Source: JACDET01 sp038253825 (GTDB taxonomy: Bacteria > Patescibacteriota > Microgenomatia > Levybacterales > UBA12049). From it: a stretch of DNA of 60,393 bases. The stretch spans positions 1 to 60,393 of the forward strand of contig JBBSGT010000004.1 in the NCBI GenBank assembly GCA_038253825.1, read 5' to 3'. The translations under genes were made by a program, and so were the position numbers. The notes beneath the pieces were generated by a model, which saw only the letters and a list, made by a program, of their open reading frames with translations, was not told where the DNA came from and searched no databases. Each line of letters starts with the position of its first letter. Positions within the stretch are counted from its first letter, which is position 1. Positions 25,746 to 33,520 of this stretch are shown piece by piece.

Positions 25746-26972
25746 TTATTCAGGAGGTTGCCAACCGCCATATCGAATTTTCGTACTAAACGCTCCTAGC
25801 CAGTAATCGGTCCAATCAATAACGCCATTTTTATCAAAATCCCATGATGGGTCATATTGTTTTTGTCGGTCATTGAGCTGATCGTAGACTGTATACCAGC
25901 TGAGTGGAGGATCGACCATACCAACTTTAGTTGTACAGTCAAAGGTAGCGGTGTAGGCTGGTCCAACGAGTTTATTGGTTGCAGTATCACTATAATAGTT
26001 AGCAATTCGGTAGTATAAGGTCTTCCCACAATTGCTGAGACTATATACGCCAGTATTTGAGGGCGTACTCGCAAACCCGACATATTTCATTGTTATATTC
26101 CTGTATGCGGTATAGCTGCTATTTGCAGGACCTTCTGGGCCATATTGGCTCGGAATACCAAATGATTTATTCGTCTGCGTCCAGTCTCCACTAAAATCAG
26201 AGTTTAACGATAGATGAAGATCCCAGCCTCCGGGCGGTGGCGAGAAACCAGGATAGTCAAAGAAGTATACTGCATAGGTTTTTAAGAATTTGGACTGGAC
26301 ATTTGCATATCCTGGGACAATCTGCGGAAAAGCTGGGGTAGGAGTAGCAGTCGGTAGTGGTGTTGGCGTTGGAGTTGCTGTTGTGTTTGGTATTGGTGTA
26401 TTCGTAGGAAATGGCGTCATGGTGGGAGTTGGTGTGGCTCCGATAACACAATCATTGATGTTCATAATCGGTCTACAAACATAACAATCAGGTGACGTGC
26501 CATTTGCAACTGGACAGGTCGGGTTGTTATTACCAAATTTATCATATTTTGTCTCTGCATCTTCATTTTCTTTTTTTGATTTCGGATTGTAGCAAAGAAC
26601 TGCAGAGCTCCCGCATTTTGATGCATAAATATCTTTGAGTTGTTGTGACTGTGATTCGCTTTGTTCCAGTTTCCCACCTTGTACTAACTCGTGAACGCAG
26701 TCTGACATACTTGCGAGTGTTCCTCCGGCAGCTAATTCGGAAGCACAAAATGCATTTTTGTTCCAGGGTAAGGCATTTGCAGAGGTAAAGTAATCCACGT
26801 TTGCCTTTATGAAATCATCGCTTGCTGTCTTATCGCTGACATCTTCGGATTGATGTAGTTGCTCTGCAGGATTGATAGCGATAAGAGTAATGCTGAGAAG
26901 TATTGCCAATACTCCAATCACGACAAGAAGCTCAATGAGCGTGAAGCCAAGGATAGAAGTTTTCTTGTTCAT
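25746..26972 (-). CDS. type IV prepilin-like surface protein with dockerin-like C-terminus
   Basis: A 408-residue protein. A class III prepilin leader and helix (KKTSILG, then FTLIELLVVIGVLAILLSI) start the protein, with the conserved Glu at mature position 5. A Cys-rich globular region (about 45-175) follows, then a Thr-Pro linker (about 180-215), a second domain, and a C-terminal Ca2+-loop-like DFDKNGVIDWTDYWLGAF that resembles one dockerin/EF-hand repeat. Prepilin peptidase would cut after Gly. The long C-terminal extension makes a minor pilin or pseudopilin displaying a binding domain likely. The short inverted repeat AGAG-N5-CTCT lies in its leader. No pilus assembly genes are in the window. 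Confidence 0.75.
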   Translation of the reverse strand: MNKKTSILGFTLIELLVVIGVLAILLSITLIAINPAEQLHQSEDVSDKTASDDFIKANVDYFTSANALPWNKNAFCASELAAGGTLASMSDCVHELVQGGKLEQSESQSQQLKDIYASKCGSSAVLCYNPKSKKENEDAETKYDKFGNNNPTCPVANGTSPDCYVCRPIMNINDCVIGATPTPTMTPFPTNTPIPNTTATPTPTPLPTATPTPAFPQIVPGYANVQSKFLKTYAVYFFDYPGFSPPPGGWDLHLSLNSDFSGDWTQTNKSFGIPSQYGPEGPANSSYTAYRNITMKYVGFASTPSNTGVYSLSNCGKTLYYRIANYYSDTATNKLVGPAYTATFDCTTKVGMVDPPLSWYTVYDQLNDRQKQYDPSWDFDKNGVIDWTDYWLGAFSTKIRYGGWQPPE

Positions 26973-27088
26973 GTTTATCAGAGTAAAACTCTACAGTATA
27001 CTTTTACGATACTCAATGGAAACGAGGTTGTCAAACACATCATTGACAAGAAAAGTAAAACCTAGAATACTGATAAGAGACTTTTACT

Positions 27089-27554
27089 ATGCGAAATCGA
27101 TTATTGCTGACGTTGTCATTTTTTTGTCTAACAGCAACGAGTTTTTTTGTTCCCACAGTGATGGCAGCGGATGGGCAGCTCTCGGGTAAAGTGATTGATA
27201 GTTCTGGGGCACCAGTAACCGGTTCAAAACTCCTTGTTACCAATACTGCGACTCAAAAAAAAAGTGGGCAACTTTCCGACAGATATAAATGGGAACTACA
27301 GACTTCAAATACCACAAGGAGCATATGATATTACCATTATTCCTCCTGCAGGAAGCGGTCTCTCACAAAGTACTTTGTCACATGTGAATGTTTCCGGCAA
27401 TTTAGTAAAAGACGTTTCTTTACGGGCAACTTCAAAATTACCTGCACAAGGAAAAAGTGCAAATAACTTAGTTTCCACTATTATTATCGGAGAGATTATC
27501 ACTGTTATCCTCATAGTTTTAGGATATATACTGTGGCGACGGAAACATCGTTAA
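27089..27554 (+). pseudogene. frameshifted Ig-like (carboxypeptidase regulatory-like) membrane protein
   Basis: Two overlapping frames make one protein. Frame A (from 27089) gives a signal peptide ending VMA and the start of a regulatory-like beta domain (SGKVIDSSGAPVTG). Frame B continues it (FPTDINGNYRLQIPQGAYDIT) and ends with a membrane helix (about STIIIGEIITVILIVLGYIL) and a basic tail. The switch falls at a run of nine A (27255-27263), and removal of one A restores a single frame of about 154 codons. This may be a true mutation, a sequencing error, or polymerase slippage that yields some full-length product. It lies 60 nt before cyoA on the same strand. Confidence 0.7.
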
Positions 27555-27591
27555 GTTTCTCCACGCTTGCACCGTATGATGAAAGAAATGC

Positions 27592-27597
27592 TATACT
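27592..27597 (+). promoter_or_regulatory. -10 hexamer ahead of the oxidase operon
   Basis: TATACT lies 17 nt before ATG 27615. TTGCAC at 27567-27572 could be the -35, with a long 19-nt spacer. Transcription would start about 10 nt before cyoA. Confidence 0.4.
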
Positions 27598-27614
27598 GAG
27601 TAGGTAGCCGCATC

Positions 27615-28496
27615 ATGAAAAACCGATATAAATTTCTCATACTTTTCCTCATTCTTCTTGATCTTGCCTTGATTGAAAGAATAATGATTGGTACGAGTTT
27701 GGTTCCTATCTTGAATCCACAAGGTATCGTTGCATTGCAGGAACGCAATCTCATTTTTGTAGCAGTATCTTTAATGCTTATTGTCGTTATTCCTGTATTT
27801 GCCCTCGCGTTTTATGTGGGCTGGAAATATCATGCAAACAATACAAAAGCAACCTATATTCCAGATTGGGATCGTAATGATAAACTACAATTTTTCATAT
27901 GGGGTTTCCCTACTTTAATTATTTGTATTCTTGCCGGGATGGTATGGGTCTACGCGCATAAATTAGATCCACATAAAGCACTTGCATCTTCAACAAAACC
28001 GATTACTATCCAAGTTGTTGCGCTTCGGTGGAAGTGGTTATTTATTTATCCTGAGCAAAAGATTGCTACGGTAAATTATGTGGTATTTCCTGAAAAGACA
28101 CCGATTGATTTTGAACTGACTGCGTACGATACTCCGATGAATTCATTTTGGATTCCGCAACTGGGTGGTCAGATCTACGCCATGTCTGGAATGGCAACCC
28201 AAACGCATTTGATGGCAGATGGTATAGGCGAATATCGTGGTTCAAACGCTGAGATCAGCGGCGCAGGGTTTGCAGACATGACGTTTACTGCAAAATCAGT
28301 TTCGCAAAATGATTTTAATTCATGGGTCAGTTCAGTAAAACAGTCGCCCCTCACACTCGATCAAACAGTCGTTGGTAGACTTTCAAAGCCGAGTAAGGAT
28401 ATGCCTCCTACGTCCTACTCGTCGACACAAGACAATCTCTATACTACAATAGTAATAAAATACATGGCTCACCCCACACAAAATATGAAGATGTAA
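27615..28496 (+). CDS. cyoA: bo3-type quinol oxidase subunit II
   Basis: A 293-residue protein. An N-terminal hydrophobic segment and two further helices (about 45-68 and 93-113) precede a cupredoxin domain (about 130-240). The dinuclear CuA ligands of cytochrome c oxidases are absent: the region reads NAEISGAGFADM, as in E. coli CyoA, and lacks the paired cysteines. This identifies a quinol rather than cytochrome c oxidase. The tail is Met/Lys-rich. It is first in the operon cyoABCDE, with 1 nt between its stop and cyoB. The electron donor would be a quinol reduced by NDH-2. Confidence 0.9.
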   Translation: MKNRYKFLILFLILLDLALIERIMIGTSLVPILNPQGIVALQERNLIFVAVSLMLIVVIPVFALAFYVGWKYHANNTKATYIPDWDRNDKLQFFIWGFPTLIICILAGMVWVYAHKLDPHKALASSTKPITIQVVALRWKWLFIYPEQKIATVNYVVFPEKTPIDFELTAYDTPMNSFWIPQLGGQIYAMSGMATQTHLMADGIGEYRGSNAEISGAGFADMTFTAKSVSQNDFNSWVSSVKQSPLTLDQTVVGRLSKPSKDMPPTSYSSTQDNLYTTIVIKYMAHPTQNMKM

Positions 28497-28497
28497 T

Positions 28498-30495
28498 ATG
28501 CAGCAATTTATTTTCGGAAAACTTACATTAAATGACTTACCACATGAGTGGTTTACTTTGGGTGGAACGGGTGCATTTATTTCATTGGCAATATTATTTG
28601 TCGCGTTCTTTACGTATTTCAAACGCTGGAAATGGCTTTGGAATGAATGGCTGACAACAACAGATCCCAAAAAAATAGGGATTATGTATATTATTGTCGC
28701 ATTTCTTATGTTCCTTCGTGGTGGACTTGATGCCTTGATGATTTGGACACAGCAAGTGCTTGGTGCTGGTAATTCACCAGGGTTTTTAGGAGCCCAACAT
28801 GGTTATCTGAGTGCAGAACATTTTCAGCAAATTTTCACCGCCCACGGGGATATCATGGTTTTCTTTGTGACCATGGGTTTTCTTTTCGGACTTATCAATC
28901 TTATCGTGCCACTACAAATTGGCGCGCGGGATCTTGCCTTTCCATTCTTAAATTCATTAGGTTTTTGGCTTTACTTGGCAGGAGTCGTCATGATCAATAT
29001 GTTCTTTGTTCTTGGGGGCGAATTTGCTGCAACAGGTTGGCTTTCTGTTGCGCCGCTTTCTGAGCTCCAGTTTAATTCTGGAGTAGGAGTGGATTATTGG
29101 ATATGGAGTTTGCAAGTCTCAGGAATTGGAACATTAATTGGTGGTATCAATTTTGTAGTGACTATTTTAAAACTCCGTGCACCTGGGATGACACTCATGC
29201 GGATGCCGATGTTCACATGGGCTTCTTTAATGGGTATGCTACTCGTCGTTACAATCTTTCCCATACTGGCTATGACGATCGTACTTCTCAATCTCGATCG
29301 TTTTATGGGAATGCATTTCTTTACTTTGGATAACGGTGGGAGTCCTATGATGTATTGGAATCTAATTTGGATGTGGGGACATCCTGAAGTGTATGTTCTG
29401 ATAATTCCCGTGTTTGGTATTTATTCAGAGATAGTTTCTACTTTTGCGCAAAAAAGAATCTTTGGATATACATCTTTAGTAGCTGCGGTGGGGGCTATTA
29501 CGCTTCTCTCATTTTCTGTTTGGCTTCATCATTTTTTTACAATGGGTGCCGGTTCAGACGTCAATGCGACTTTTGGTATTGCGACTGAATTTATTGCTAT
29601 ACCAACCGGTGTACAAATTATTAATTGGCTCTTTACGTTGTTCAGAGGGAGAATTATTTTCAAAACGCCTATCTATTGGTTCTATGGGTTCGTAAGTTTG
29701 TTTACTTTTGGTGGTATGGCTGGCGTTTTGATGGGACTTCCTCCAATTGATTTCCAGGTCCATAATAGTTTGTTTTTAGTTGCGCACTTTCATACTATGA
29801 TTGTGAGCGGTGCCCTTTTTGGTATTTTTGCCGGCTTTACGTATTGGTTTCCCAAAATTGCCGGCTTTACATTAAATGAACGTATCGGCAAATATGCTTT
29901 CTGGACGTGGTTCATTGGCTTTTTGGTATCATTTACTCCTCTTTTTATTTTAGGATTTATGGGAGCTACTCGTCGTATCGAGCATTATGATGCTTCCACA
30001 GGCTGGCAGTATCTTTTTATGGTATCGCTTGTCGGGGTGTTGATTATTGCCTGCGCAGTTGGTCTTCAGATACTACAATTGATTGTGAGTATATGGCAAC
30101 GAAAACAAAATCTTGATCTTAGCGGAGATCCATGGAATGGCAGAAGCCTTGAATGGGCGACATCCTCACCACCCCCTTTCTATAATTTTGCGGTGATTCC
30201 ACAGGTCACTAGTCGGGATGCTTTTTGGGAAATGAAAAAAAGTGGGAAAAATAAAGCGCCTATAAAATATGAAGATCTTGAATTACCCAAGAATACACCA
30301 ATGGGAATTTACCTTTCGGCGTTTATTTTTCTTTTTGGACTTGCCATGGTATGGCATGCGACATTATTTATAATCATTGGTTTAATCGGCACGATAAGTT
30401 GTATCATTATTCGTACGTTCGATGACAATAGTGAATATACATTGACAGCAGCAGAAGTGGAAAAGATAGAGAAAAGAATGAGAAAGAGAGAATGA
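28498..30495 (+). CDS. cyoB: bo3-type quinol oxidase subunit I
   Basis: A 665-residue protein, the usual length of CyoB. It is a heme-copper oxidase of the A1 type. GHPEVYVLIIPVFGI supplies a CuB histidine, the cross-linked Tyr and the D-channel Glu. WLHHFFTMGAG has the two other CuB histidines, and VAHFHTMIVSG holds the high-spin and low-spin heme ligands. FTAHGDIMVFF has the other low-spin ligand. GARDLAFPFLNSLGFW carries the D-channel entrance Asp. It reduces O2 to water and pumps protons. All catalytic residues appear intact, so the enzyme should be active if heme is available. Confidence 0.95.
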   Translation: MQQFIFGKLTLNDLPHEWFTLGGTGAFISLAILFVAFFTYFKRWKWLWNEWLTTTDPKKIGIMYIIVAFLMFLRGGLDALMIWTQQVLGAGNSPGFLGAQHGYLSAEHFQQIFTAHGDIMVFFVTMGFLFGLINLIVPLQIGARDLAFPFLNSLGFWLYLAGVVMINMFFVLGGEFAATGWLSVAPLSELQFNSGVGVDYWIWSLQVSGIGTLIGGINFVVTILKLRAPGMTLMRMPMFTWASLMGMLLVVTIFPILAMTIVLLNLDRFMGMHFFTLDNGGSPMMYWNLIWMWGHPEVYVLIIPVFGIYSEIVSTFAQKRIFGYTSLVAAVGAITLLSFSVWLHHFFTMGAGSDVNATFGIATEFIAIPTGVQIINWLFTLFRGRIIFKTPIYWFYGFVSLFTFGGMAGVLMGLPPIDFQVHNSLFLVAHFHTMIVSGALFGIFAGFTYWFPKIAGFTLNERIGKYAFWTWFIGFLVSFTPLFILGFMGATRRIEHYDASTGWQYLFMVSLVGVLIIACAVGLQILQLIVSIWQRKQNLDLSGDPWNGRSLEWATSSPPPFYNFAVIPQVTSRDAFWEMKKSGKNKAPIKYEDLELPKNTPMGIYLSAFIFLFGLAMVWHATLFIIIGLIGTISCIIIRTFDDNSEYTLTAAEVEKIEKRMRKRE

Positions 30496-30525
30496 AGAAT
30501 TAATGTTTATATTAAATCTATAATT

Positions 30526-31134
30526 ATGTCATTAGCAAAAACTATACCAAATCAAGACGTGGCTCATCACCAGGCGTTAGCAACAGACAAAACTGTTTTC
30601 GGTTTTTGGGTCTATCTTATGACCGATTTATTGATGTTTGGTGTTCTGTTTGCCACTTACTCTGTTCTCCATGGAAATATCTTTAATGGTCCTTCAGGAC
30701 ATGAAATTTTCAGTTTACCGTTCGCGCTTTTAGAAACAATGATTTTGCTTACCAGTAGTTTTACATGTGGACTTGCTATGCTTGCGGTGCGCAAAAACGC
30801 CAAGAACCAAGTGCTACTCTGGCTAGGGATAACGTTCTTGTTAGGTTTAGCATTTTTAGGGCTAGAATTTAGTGAATTCAGTAAACTTATTTCAGAAGGT
30901 AATAGTTGGCAACGCAGCGCCTTTCTCTCATCTTTCTTTACGCTTGTCGGTACACACGGTTTGCATATTACATCAGGATTATTGTGGATGTTAATTTGTA
31001 TGATAAAGGTTAAGTCTCAAGGACTTAATGTAAATATTGCCAGAAAACTGACGCTTTTCAGTTTGTTTTGGCATTTCTTGGATATCGTATGGATTTTTAT
31101 TTTTACTATTGTCTATTTAATGGGCGCGATATAG
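30526..31134 (+). CDS. cyoC: bo3-type quinol oxidase subunit III
   Basis: A 202-residue protein with five membrane helices. FGFWVYLMTDLLMFGVLFATYSVL, FTLVGTHGLHITSGLLWM and FWHFLDIVWIFIFTIVYLMG are typical of subunit III, including the conserved Glu in LGLEFSEF and the His in THGLH. It stabilises proton entry into subunit I. Its size equals that of E. coli CyoC. It lies 30 nt downstream of cyoB. A TATAAT string ends one base before the ATG, which is too close to promote this gene and is probably chance. Confidence 0.92.
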   Translation: MSLAKTIPNQDVAHHQALATDKTVFGFWVYLMTDLLMFGVLFATYSVLHGNIFNGPSGHEIFSLPFALLETMILLTSSFTCGLAMLAVRKNAKNQVLLWLGITFLLGLAFLGLEFSEFSKLISEGNSWQRSAFLSSFFTLVGTHGLHITSGLLWMLICMIKVKSQGLNVNIARKLTLFSLFWHFLDIVWIFIFTIVYLMGAI

Positions 31135-31149
31135 GAGTGAAAAGTTTTT

Positions 31150-31524
31150 ATGAATAAGAAAGAAGAAATACAAATTAAGCAAATCGAACACCCTGGTACA
31201 TTAAAATCATATGTGACAGGATTTGTTTTATCAATTGTATTAACCATTATCCCCTATCTTATAGTAATCAACCATATTGTCAGTGGTGCCTTTATTGTGG
31301 CAGTCGTTATTTGTTTTGCATTTGCACAACTTGCAGTTCAGTTGCTGTTTTTCCTACATATGCGAGAGGAAGCAAAACCAAGACTTAATTTACTTATTTT
31401 TATTTCGTTTGCAAGTATTATACTTATTGTCGTTGTTGCATCAATTTGGATTATGCAACATTTGAATTACAATATGAATCTTATTCAGCTAAATAATGAG
31501 ATGAAATATGGTGAAGGCTTCTAA
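31150..31524 (+). CDS. cyoD: bo3-type quinol oxidase subunit IV
   Basis: A 124-residue protein with three membrane helices. LKSYVTGFVLSIVLTIIPY and FAQLAVQLLFFLHMREEAKPR are typical of subunit IV of the CyoD/CtaF group. It assists assembly of the binuclear centre. AGGAG at about 31133 is one of few Shine-Dalgarno-like strings in the window, though its 12-nt spacing is long. The gene follows cyoC by 15 nt. Confidence 0.9.
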   Translation: MNKKEEIQIKQIEHPGTLKSYVTGFVLSIVLTIIPYLIVINHIVSGAFIVAVVICFAFAQLAVQLLFFLHMREEAKPRLNLLIFISFASIILIVVVASIWIMQHLNYNMNLIQLNNEMKYGEGF

Positions 31525-31542
31525 TATTATTTTTACTTAAAA

Positions 31543-32397
31543 TTGATTAAAGCATATTATACCCTTACAAAACCCGGAATTATTTACGGAAATGCCTTAA
31601 CTGCTGCCGGCGGTTTTTTTCTTGCGGCTCATGGGATTATCAATATTAGTTTGTTCTTTGCAATGCTTTTTGGATTGTCGTGCATTATCGCTTCTGCTTG
31701 TGTTTTTAATAATATTCTGGACCGAAATATTGATGCAAAAATGAAACGTACCAAGTTTCGTCCTCTTGTCCAGAAAGTAATTACTGTCAAACAAGCATTT
31801 ATTTTTGCAAGTTTCTTAAGTATTATTGGTACATTGATTTTAAGTTTGTACACAAATTCGTTGACGCTCTCTTTTGCTTTGTTGGGTTTATTTTTTTATG
31901 TTGTTGTCTATGGCATCGCAAAGCGATATACCGTTCATAGTACGATTATCGGATGTATCTCTGGCGCCTTACCCCCTGTTGTGGGTTATTGCAGTGTGAC
32001 GAATCAATTTGACCTAGTAGCATTTTTCCTTTTTACGATTCTTATTTTTTGGCAAATGCCTCATTTCTATGCAATTGGGATGTTCCGTTTGGAAGAATAT
32101 AAAACAGCAGGTTTGCCAATTTGGCCTTCTGTTAAAGGGGCAGAAAATACAAAGCAAAAAATTATTGTATATGTTGTGGGATTTTTAACAACTATTAGTT
32201 TGCTTACTGCATTTCATTTCATTGGCTATATTTATCTGTTTGTCATGGTTACGATTAGTTTATTATGGTTATTAAAAGGTATACGTGGTTTTGGTTTACA
32301 ACAGGATATTGCATGGGCAAAGTCTATGTTTCTTTTTTCGCTTGTCGTTATTACTGTTTTTTCAGTGATGATTTCTGTTGGGCCTGTTCTTCCTTAG
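31543..32397 (+). CDS. cyoE: protoheme IX farnesyltransferase (heme O synthase)
   Basis: A 284-residue UbiA-superfamily membrane protein. The first Asp-rich motif reads NNILDRNIDAKMKRTKFRPL, specific for heme O synthase. The second region reads FWQMPHFYAIGMFRLEEYKTAGLP. It adds a farnesyl group to heme B to make heme O for subunit I. The start is a TTG at 31543, since an in-frame stop (of cyoD) lies 21 nt upstream and no ATG or GTG fits the conserved YYTLTKPGI start. Its presence shows a need for heme B, whose synthesis genes are not in the window. Confidence 0.92.
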   Translation: MIKAYYTLTKPGIIYGNALTAAGGFFLAAHGIINISLFFAMLFGLSCIIASACVFNNILDRNIDAKMKRTKFRPLVQKVITVKQAFIFASFLSIIGTLILSLYTNSLTLSFALLGLFFYVVVYGIAKRYTVHSTIIGCISGALPPVVGYCSVTNQFDLVAFFLFTILIFWQMPHFYAIGMFRLEEYKTAGLPIWPSVKGAENTKQKIIVYVVGFLTTISLLTAFHFIGYIYLFVMVTISLLWLLKGIRGFGLQQDIAWAKSMFLFSLVVITVFSVMISVGPVLP

Positions 32398-32398
32398 T

Positions 32399-33466
32399 AT
32401 GAATGAGAATGAATTGCGAGCTTTACGGATTGCCAATCAACAACTTAGCACATCCCACTTTGAAACTCCCGAAGAACTCGTTTCTTGGTTTGGTGCAGTC
32501 CAAGCGCAGGATTATTATGGTTCGTTATGGGGAATTGGATTGCGTTTAAGAAACACCACGCAAGCAGCTGTTGAGAAGTCTCTCACTGAAAGGAAAATAG
32601 TTAGAAGTTGGCCGATGCGTGGTACACTCCATTTTACAGCAGCAGAAGATCTCAAATGGCTATTAAAACTTCTTGCACAACGTGTCACAAATCAAAATGC
32701 TTTTCGCTATCGACAATTAGAACTAGACGAAGAAATATTTAACAAGAGTAGGAAAAATATTGAAACGGCACTGGCAGGAAATAAACAATTGTCCAGACCG
32801 GAAATCTATAAGCTTCTTAATGATGCAAATATTGTGACGTATGATCAGCGTGGCATTCATATTTTGGGAAAACTTGCTCGAGAATGTGTGATTTGCTTTG
32901 GAGTAAAGCATGGAAAACAGCAAACATTTGTCTTATTTGATGAATGGATATCCTCTTCAAAAGAATTAACCAAAGTAGAATCGCTTGCCGAGTTAGCCAA
33001 ACGCTATTTTCAAAGTCACGGTCCAGCGACATTGCAAGATTTTGTTTGGTGGACAGGATTGACTATGGCAGATGCAAAAATAGGTCTCGAAACAATTAAA
33101 ACACAATTCGAATCCGCAGATTTCAATGGGCATACTTATTGGTTTCCTCGCCCAAAGAATATTTTAAAAATACCATCTGAAGTATTGCTTCTGCCTTCAT
33201 ATGATGAATATACAGTTGCGTATAAAGATCGAAGCGCAGTTCTCGATCCTCAACATGCTAAAAATAACGATACCGGAAATGGCATCTTTCATCCGCCAAT
33301 TGTCATAGATGGGCAAGTTGTTGGACTTTGGAAAAGAGCTATCAATAAAAAAGGAGTTCACATTGAGAAAATATTATTTCGTGAGTTATCCTCTCAAGAG
33401 TCGCAGTTGTTTGACGTTAGTGCTCAAGGATATGCAAACTTCATCAAATCAATTTATCTTCAATAA
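32399..33466 (+). CDS. AlkZ-like winged-helix DNA glycosylase family protein
   Basis: A 355-residue protein of the HTH_42/AlkZ family. The N-terminal block LVSWFGAVQAQDYYGSLWGIGLR contains the QxQ catalytic-type motif described for AlkZ/YcaQ glycosylases, which unhook interstrand crosslinks or excise alkylated bases. KIVRSWPMRGTLHFTAAEDLKWL and LLPSYDEYTVAYKDR are further family blocks. It begins one base after the cyoE stop, so it is likely co-transcribed with the oxidase operon although the function is unrelated. Substrate is unknown. Confidence 0.82.
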   Translation: MNENELRALRIANQQLSTSHFETPEELVSWFGAVQAQDYYGSLWGIGLRLRNTTQAAVEKSLTERKIVRSWPMRGTLHFTAAEDLKWLLKLLAQRVTNQNAFRYRQLELDEEIFNKSRKNIETALAGNKQLSRPEIYKLLNDANIVTYDQRGIHILGKLARECVICFGVKHGKQQTFVLFDEWISSSKELTKVESLAELAKRYFQSHGPATLQDFVWWTGLTMADAKIGLETIKTQFESADFNGHTYWFPRPKNILKIPSEVLLLPSYDEYTVAYKDRSAVLDPQHAKNNDTGNGIFHPPIVIDGQVVGLWKRAINKKGVHIEKILFRELSSQESQLFDVSAQGYANFIKSIYLQ

Positions 33467-33490
33467 AACAATCTCTAAGTAAAGATTGTA

Positions 33491-33504
33491 TTGCATCCAT
33501 GCAA
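33491..33504. promoter_or_regulatory. palindrome upstream of the metalloprotease gene
   Basis: TTGCATCCATGCAA is a 6-2-6 perfect inverted repeat. It lies 16 nt upstream of the protease ATG, next to TGTAAT (33506-33511), which could be the -10. A repressor site is plausible. Confidence 0.4.
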
Positions 33505-33520
33505 TTGTAATAATGATACT

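Noticed and set aside
26330..26440. Short-repeat array resembling CRISPR
   Set aside because: The near-periodic sequence encodes a Thr-Pro linker in frame. Units are only a few codons and there are no spacers. The same holds for 49380-49470 and 49940-50035.
27234..27554. Independent membrane protein gene starting at 27234
   Set aside because: Its first part is an out-of-frame reading of the upstream gene. The real link is through the A9 run, so the two pieces form one broken gene.
30515..30525. A separate promoter for cyoC
   Set aside because: TATAAT ends one base before the ATG, so transcription would start inside the gene. The operon context explains expression.
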